DNA of 7,356 nt from Massilioclostridium sp965141735 (GTDB lineage: Bacteria > Bacillota > Clostridia > Oscillospirales > Ruminococcaceae): NCBI GenBank assembly GCA_965141735.1, contig CBCSOX010000141.1, positions 1 through 7,356 of the forward strand. Direction: 5' to 3'. This document shows, in pieces, positions 4,369 through 7,356 of the stretch (its first letter is position 1; each line of letters starts with the position of its first letter). The notes under the pieces are model-generated. The model made no database searches, was not told the origin of the DNA, and was given only the letters and a program-made list of their open reading frames with translations. The position numbers and the translations under genes are program-made.

Positions 4369-6729
4369 TCAATCAGACAATTTCTTTAGTTTGGCAAAGT
4401 TTGCCATAATCTTCTTGCTGCCTTTTTTGTCGAAAGCAACTTCAACGAGCATATCGTTCCCCATCGGCTGCATAGAGAGAATCGTTCCCTCTCCAAAGAC
4501 CGTATGCCGCACACGGTCGCCGGTTGTGTAATCGATGGCAACTGCTTCCGCCTTGTGCTGCAACCCCACCCCGTCGACATTGATCTGCGGTTGTACCGCG
4601 CGTTTGCTTTCCTCTTCAAAATTGATGACCCGACTGACCGTCTTGTCCTCACCATCCACAAGATGCTCCGGAATTTCCCCGATGAACCGGGACGGCCGGG
4701 CGTATTTGGTATTCCCAAACAACATTCTCTGGGCAGCATTCGTGATATAGAGCTTTTTTTTCGCACGGGTGATGCCGACGTAGGCGAGCCGGCGTTCCTC
4801 TTCCAGCTCGTCCGGCTCTCCAATGCTGCGCACCCCGGGGAAAATCCCCTCTTCCATCCCTGCAATAAAGACAACGGGAAATTCGAGCCCTTTGGCCGAG
4901 TGCATTGTCATCATGGTGACGCTATCGTCCGAGGCGTTGAAGCTGTCCAGGTCGGTGTAAAGGGCAACTTCCTCTAAGAAACCGCCGAGGGTGGCGTCTT
5001 CGTTTTCCTGCCGGAATTTGATCAGGTTTGTCTTGAGCTCTTCTATATTTTCGATGCGGGTCTGCCCCTCTTTTCCCTGCTTTTTCAGCTCATCGACGTA
5101 TCCGGTCCGGGCGATAAGGCTGTCGAGAAATGCATCGAGCGGAAGTTCTACCGCATCTTCACGCAGCTGTTCGATCATACTGGAAAAATCACGCAGCGAC
5201 GCTGCTTTTTTCACCAGAGCTGCGTAAGTATCCGCATTGCGCAGAACGTCAAACATCGCAAGGCCAAGGCCGTCCGCGATTTCCTGCACCTTGCCCACTG
5301 TTCCGGGACCAATCCCCCGCTTGGGTTCGTTGATGATCCGCTTGAGCCGGAGGTTGTCTCCAGTGTTGTTGACCACGCTCATGTAGGCGAGAATGTCTTT
5401 GATCTCTTTTCGGTCGTAGAACTTGGTGCCCCCCACAATGCGGTAGGGGATGCCCGCGCGGACAAAATACCGCTCAATTGTCGCTGACTGGGCGTTCATC
5501 CGGTAAAGGATGGCGTGATCCCGAAAATTCATTCCAGATTCGATATCCTGAGAAATTGTGGTGGCAATAAAGTCAGCTTCGGCGTTTTCGTTGTTCACCC
5601 GGCAGACAGAAACCGGTTCCCCGTTCCCCTTGTCGGTCCAAAGATTTTTCCCTTTGCGCCCCGTGTTGTTTTCGATCACCGCGTTTGCAGCGCTGAGGAT
5701 ATTCTGGGTGGAACGGTAGTTTTGCTCCAGACGGATGACGGTGGCATTCTGAAATTGCTTCTCAAAGCTGAGAATGTTTTCAATGGTCGCCCCGCGAAAT
5801 TTGTAGATGCTCTGATCATCATCTCCAACAACGCAGAGGTTTTGGTGCCCACCGCTCAAAAGGCTCACCAGACGGTACTGGGCATGGTTGGTGTCCTGAT
5901 ATTCGTCGACGAGGATGTAGCGGAACCGGTCGCGGTAGCGTTCAAGCAGATCGGGATTTTGCTCCAACAGCACGACTGTCAGACAGATGATGTCGTCAAA
6001 ATCAAGCGCGTTTGAGCTTTTGAGCTGGCGCTGATAGGAACGGTAGACTTTAGCGAGTTCAATTTTGCGAAAATCACTGCCCGCCTGGCGCTCATACTCT
6101 TCCGGTGTGAGCATCTGATCTTTCGCGCGGCTGATTTCACCGAGCACAGCCTTGGGTGGATAAACCTTATCGCTCAGGCCCAGGGCCGAAAGGCTCTCCT
6201 TAATGACCCGGACGCTGTCGTCGGTGTCATAGACAGTAAAGCTGCTGGAATAGCCGAGGCGGTCGATGTTTCGCCGCAGAATCCGCATACATTGGGAGTG
6301 GAAGGTTCCGGCATTGATGTCAAGTGCGGCGTCGCCGAGCATCGCCTCAAGCCGTTCTTTGAGCTCCCCAGCCGCCTTATTGGTGAAGGTAATTGCCAGG
6401 ACGTTCCAGGGACGGGGCGCATGGTCCGCAACGAGACGGCGAAACATCCTTTCGTCCTCAAACTCTCCAGACGCCATGTTTTTGAGAAAGACAATATCCT
6501 CTTCGCAAAGGCCGTCCGGCAATTGATCGGAAAAGTAGGCGTTTCCGTAGTTGACGAGATAGGCGATACGGTTGACGATTACCGTCGTTTTCCCGCTGCC
6601 CGCCCCTGCGAGGATGAGCAGCGGTCCGTTGACGGTAAACACCGCCTTGCGCTGCATATCATTCATCCGGCTAAACTTTTTTTGCAGAATCTGTTTTTTG
6701 AGTTGATGAAATTGTTGTTCGATCGACAT
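4369..6729 (-). CDS. pcrA: ATP-dependent DNA helicase PcrA (UvrD/Rep family), 786 aa
   Basis: A superfamily 1A 3'-5' DNA helicase that unwinds DNA in nucleotide excision repair, removes RecA filaments, helps plasmid replication and works with RNA polymerase. All motifs are present: Q motif (about 22-28), Walker A GAGSGKT (42-48), Ia ITFTNKAAGEL (113-123), II DEYQD (275-279), III VVGDDDQSIYKFRGA (300-314), IV RLEQNYRS (333-340), V TMHSAKGLEF (608-617) and VI YVGITRAKK (650-658). The basic C-terminal Tudor-like domain (about 734-783, GDRVRHTVFGEGTI) is the RNA-polymerase-binding module of PcrA. Length is slightly over the usual 720-750, because of about 45 extra residues at 60-105 between Walker A and motif Ia. 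The ATG at 6729 has GGGAGG 5 bases upstream; an in-frame TTG at 6750 is rejected. Monocistronic, with a long leader. Confidence 0.97.
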   Translation of the reverse strand: MSIEQQFHQLKKQILQKKFSRMNDMQRKAVFTVNGPLLILAGAGSGKTTVIVNRIAYLVNYGNAYFSDQLPDGLCEEDIVFLKNMASGEFEDERMFRRLVADHAPRPWNVLAITFTNKAAGELKERLEAMLGDAALDINAGTFHSQCMRILRRNIDRLGYSSSFTVYDTDDSVRVIKESLSALGLSDKVYPPKAVLGEISRAKDQMLTPEEYERQAGSDFRKIELAKVYRSYQRQLKSSNALDFDDIICLTVVLLEQNPDLLERYRDRFRYILVDEYQDTNHAQYRLVSLLSGGHQNLCVVGDDDQSIYKFRGATIENILSFEKQFQNATVIRLEQNYRSTQNILSAANAVIENNTGRKGKNLWTDKGNGEPVSVCRVNNENAEADFIATTISQDIESGMNFRDHAILYRMNAQSATIERYFVRAGIPYRIVGGTKFYDRKEIKDILAYMSVVNNTGDNLRLKRIINEPKRGIGPGTVGKVQEIADGLGLAMFDVLRNADTYAALVKKAASLRDFSSMIEQLREDAVELPLDAFLDSLIARTGYVDELKKQGKEGQTRIENIEELKTNLIKFRQENEDATLGGFLEEVALYTDLDSFNASDDSVTMMTMHSAKGLEFPVVFIAGMEEGIFPGVRSIGEPDELEEERRLAYVGITRAKKKLYITNAAQRMLFGNTKYARPSRFIGEIPEHLVDGEDKTVSRVINFEEESKRAVQPQINVDGVGLQHKAEAVAIDYTTGDRVRHTVFGEGTILSMQPMGNDMLVEVAFDKKGSKKIMANFAKLKKLSD

Positions 6730-7028
6730 GTAAGCCTCCCACTGAACCAAGTATGGAACATTGAACTGATTTTTTCCCGATAGATCTATTTCCCCCTAAA
6801 CAAATCCGCACCGCCTTTGTTGCAGGATGAACCCGTTTTGAACAGCCCCGGCCACGATCGGGTCACCTGTCCCCGAATGCAGTGACCAAGATGTGTGCGG
6901 CCCTCAGGGTGAGTCAGAGCCTCGATTTGCGGAATTCCAGGACCAATGCTATTTTTTTGTTGTCACTCGATTTACAAAGTATGCCTTATTTGAACTGCAT
7001 CCAATTTTGAAAGAGGGATTTAATCTTT
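6730..7028 (-). other. Long leader region upstream of pcrA
   Basis: About 300 bases between the predicted minus-strand start and pcrA contain no ORF with a ribosome site. A GGTCAC/GTGACC stem (6861-6866 with 6882-6887, 15-base loop) sits in the middle, near a GC-rich stretch. I see no riboswitch consensus and no intrinsic terminator, so this is either a plain long leader or a sign of a second, unrecognised promoter closer to the gene. Confidence 0.4.
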
Positions 7029-7039
7029 ATTATAGCACA
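7029..7039 (-). promoter_or_regulatory. Extended -10 promoter reading towards pcrA
   Basis: On the minus strand TGTGCTATAAT gives a perfect TATAAT (7029-7034) with a TGn extension. The -35 region at 16-18 bases is poor (for example TATCTT), which is tolerated by extended -10 promoters. Transcription would start near 7022, giving a leader of about 290 nt. It is divergent from the promoter at 7108-7136. Confidence 0.5.
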
Positions 7040-7107
7040 AAAAAGGGGAAAAAGATAGTTGAGACGCACAAAAGATGGGGAAATCTCCCGTCAACCAATC
7101 AAAAAGG

Positions 7108-7136
7108 TTGTCTGAAGGCAATTATTGTGCTATCCT
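7108..7136 (+). promoter_or_regulatory. Promoter of the DUF3795 gene
   Basis: TTGTCT (7108-7113), a 17-base spacer and TATCCT (7131-7136) with a TGc extension lie 39 bases before the ATG. An ATCCTG-tagg-CAGGAT inverted repeat (7132-7147) covers the -10 and the predicted start near 7143, so an operator or a 5' hairpin is possible. Confidence 0.7.
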
Positions 7137-7175
7137 GTAGGCAGGATGACACACAGAAAGGGAGGGAAAAGAAAA

Positions 7176-7356
7176 ATGGAACCAAAAGTGATCAGCTGCT
7201 GTGGAACAGTGTGTTCCGACTGCCCCTACTATCCGGAAGGGTGTGGCGGTTGCCCCGAGATCAAAGGCCGGGTATTCTGGACAGATTTTATCGGGCGGAC
7301 AGTCTGCGAGATCTACGACTGCTGCGTTGAGAACAAAAAGCTGCTGCACTGTGGAT
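7176..7356 (+). CDS. DUF3795 domain protein, partial (first 60 residues)
   Basis: The start of a small cysteine-rich protein, cut by the right edge after 60 codons plus one base. The N-terminus MEPKVISCCGTVCSDCPYY, then GCGGCPEIKG (about 22-31), VFW (33-35) and VCEIYDCC (43-50) closely match the DUF3795 family, whose members run about 90-150 residues. Twelve cysteines appear in the visible part (C8, C9, C13, C16, C23, C26, C44, C49, C50, C59 among them in Cys-x2-Cys or CC pairs), so binding of a metal or an iron-sulfur cluster is likely, though no function is proven. The ATG at 7176 follows GGGAGGG by 9 bases, and a good promoter lies just upstream. The 3' end is not visible. Confidence 0.88.
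   Translation, partial: MEPKVISCCGTVCSDCPYYPEGCGGCPEIKGRVFWTDFIGRTVCEIYDCCVENKKLLHCG

Noticed and set aside
3866..4372. Minus-strand open frame of 168 codons
   Set aside because: It runs through two long terminator hairpins whose arms force its sequence, has a TTG start and no domain.
6893..7330. Plus-strand open frame of 145 codons
   Set aside because: It overlaps the DUF3795 start in another frame and crosses that gene's promoter; the DUF3795 frame has the ribosome site and the family match.

Overview
The window looks like chromosome from a low-to-moderate GC Gram-positive anaerobe of class Clostridia, most likely near the Oscillospirales/Ruminococcaceae. That is an inference from four things: small cysteine-rich proteins of the DUF1540 and DUF3795 types, a PcrA helicase with an extra block after its Walker A region, strong AGGAGG-type ribosome binding sites, and sigma-A-like TTGACA/TATAAT promoters separated by AT-rich spacers with U-tailed intrinsic terminators. 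I see no rRNA, tRNA, transposase, CRISPR array or phage gene. The order looks like ordinary core chromosome made of short single-gene transcription units.

Left part (1-1330): a strong promoter on the minus strand points out of the left edge. Next come a 58-residue zinc-ribbon protein (minus) under a near-consensus promoter that overlaps a Fur/PerR-like palindrome, and a 56-residue DUF1540 protein (minus) with a strong terminator. A 56-residue conserved-looking protein of unknown function (plus) and a small GNAT-type acetyltransferase (plus) follow. The acetyltransferase promoter appears to be built into the terminator of the gene before it.

Middle (1330-2960): a promoter-to-terminator unit of about 77 nt with no ORF is a candidate orphan small RNA. 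It is followed by a 61-residue single-pass membrane protein (minus) with a distal hairpin terminator, and by a START-like SRPBCC protein (plus) with its own promoter and two tandem terminators.

Right part (2960-7356): a membrane-anchored VanY-type D,D-carboxypeptidase (plus) trims peptidoglycan stem peptides. It faces the large helicase gene pcrA (minus), and the 420-base gap between them holds two long hairpin terminators. Upstream of pcrA, about 445 bases carry divergent extended -10 promoters, one towards pcrA with a leader of about 290 nt and one towards a DUF3795 protein cut by the right edge.

The genes do not form an obvious pathway. The recurring theme is small cysteine-rich, probably metal-binding proteins (three of them) beside housekeeping functions. 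I found no convincing multi-gene novel system; the best candidates for something undescribed are the orphan small RNA and the Fur-like operator over the zinc-ribbon promoter.
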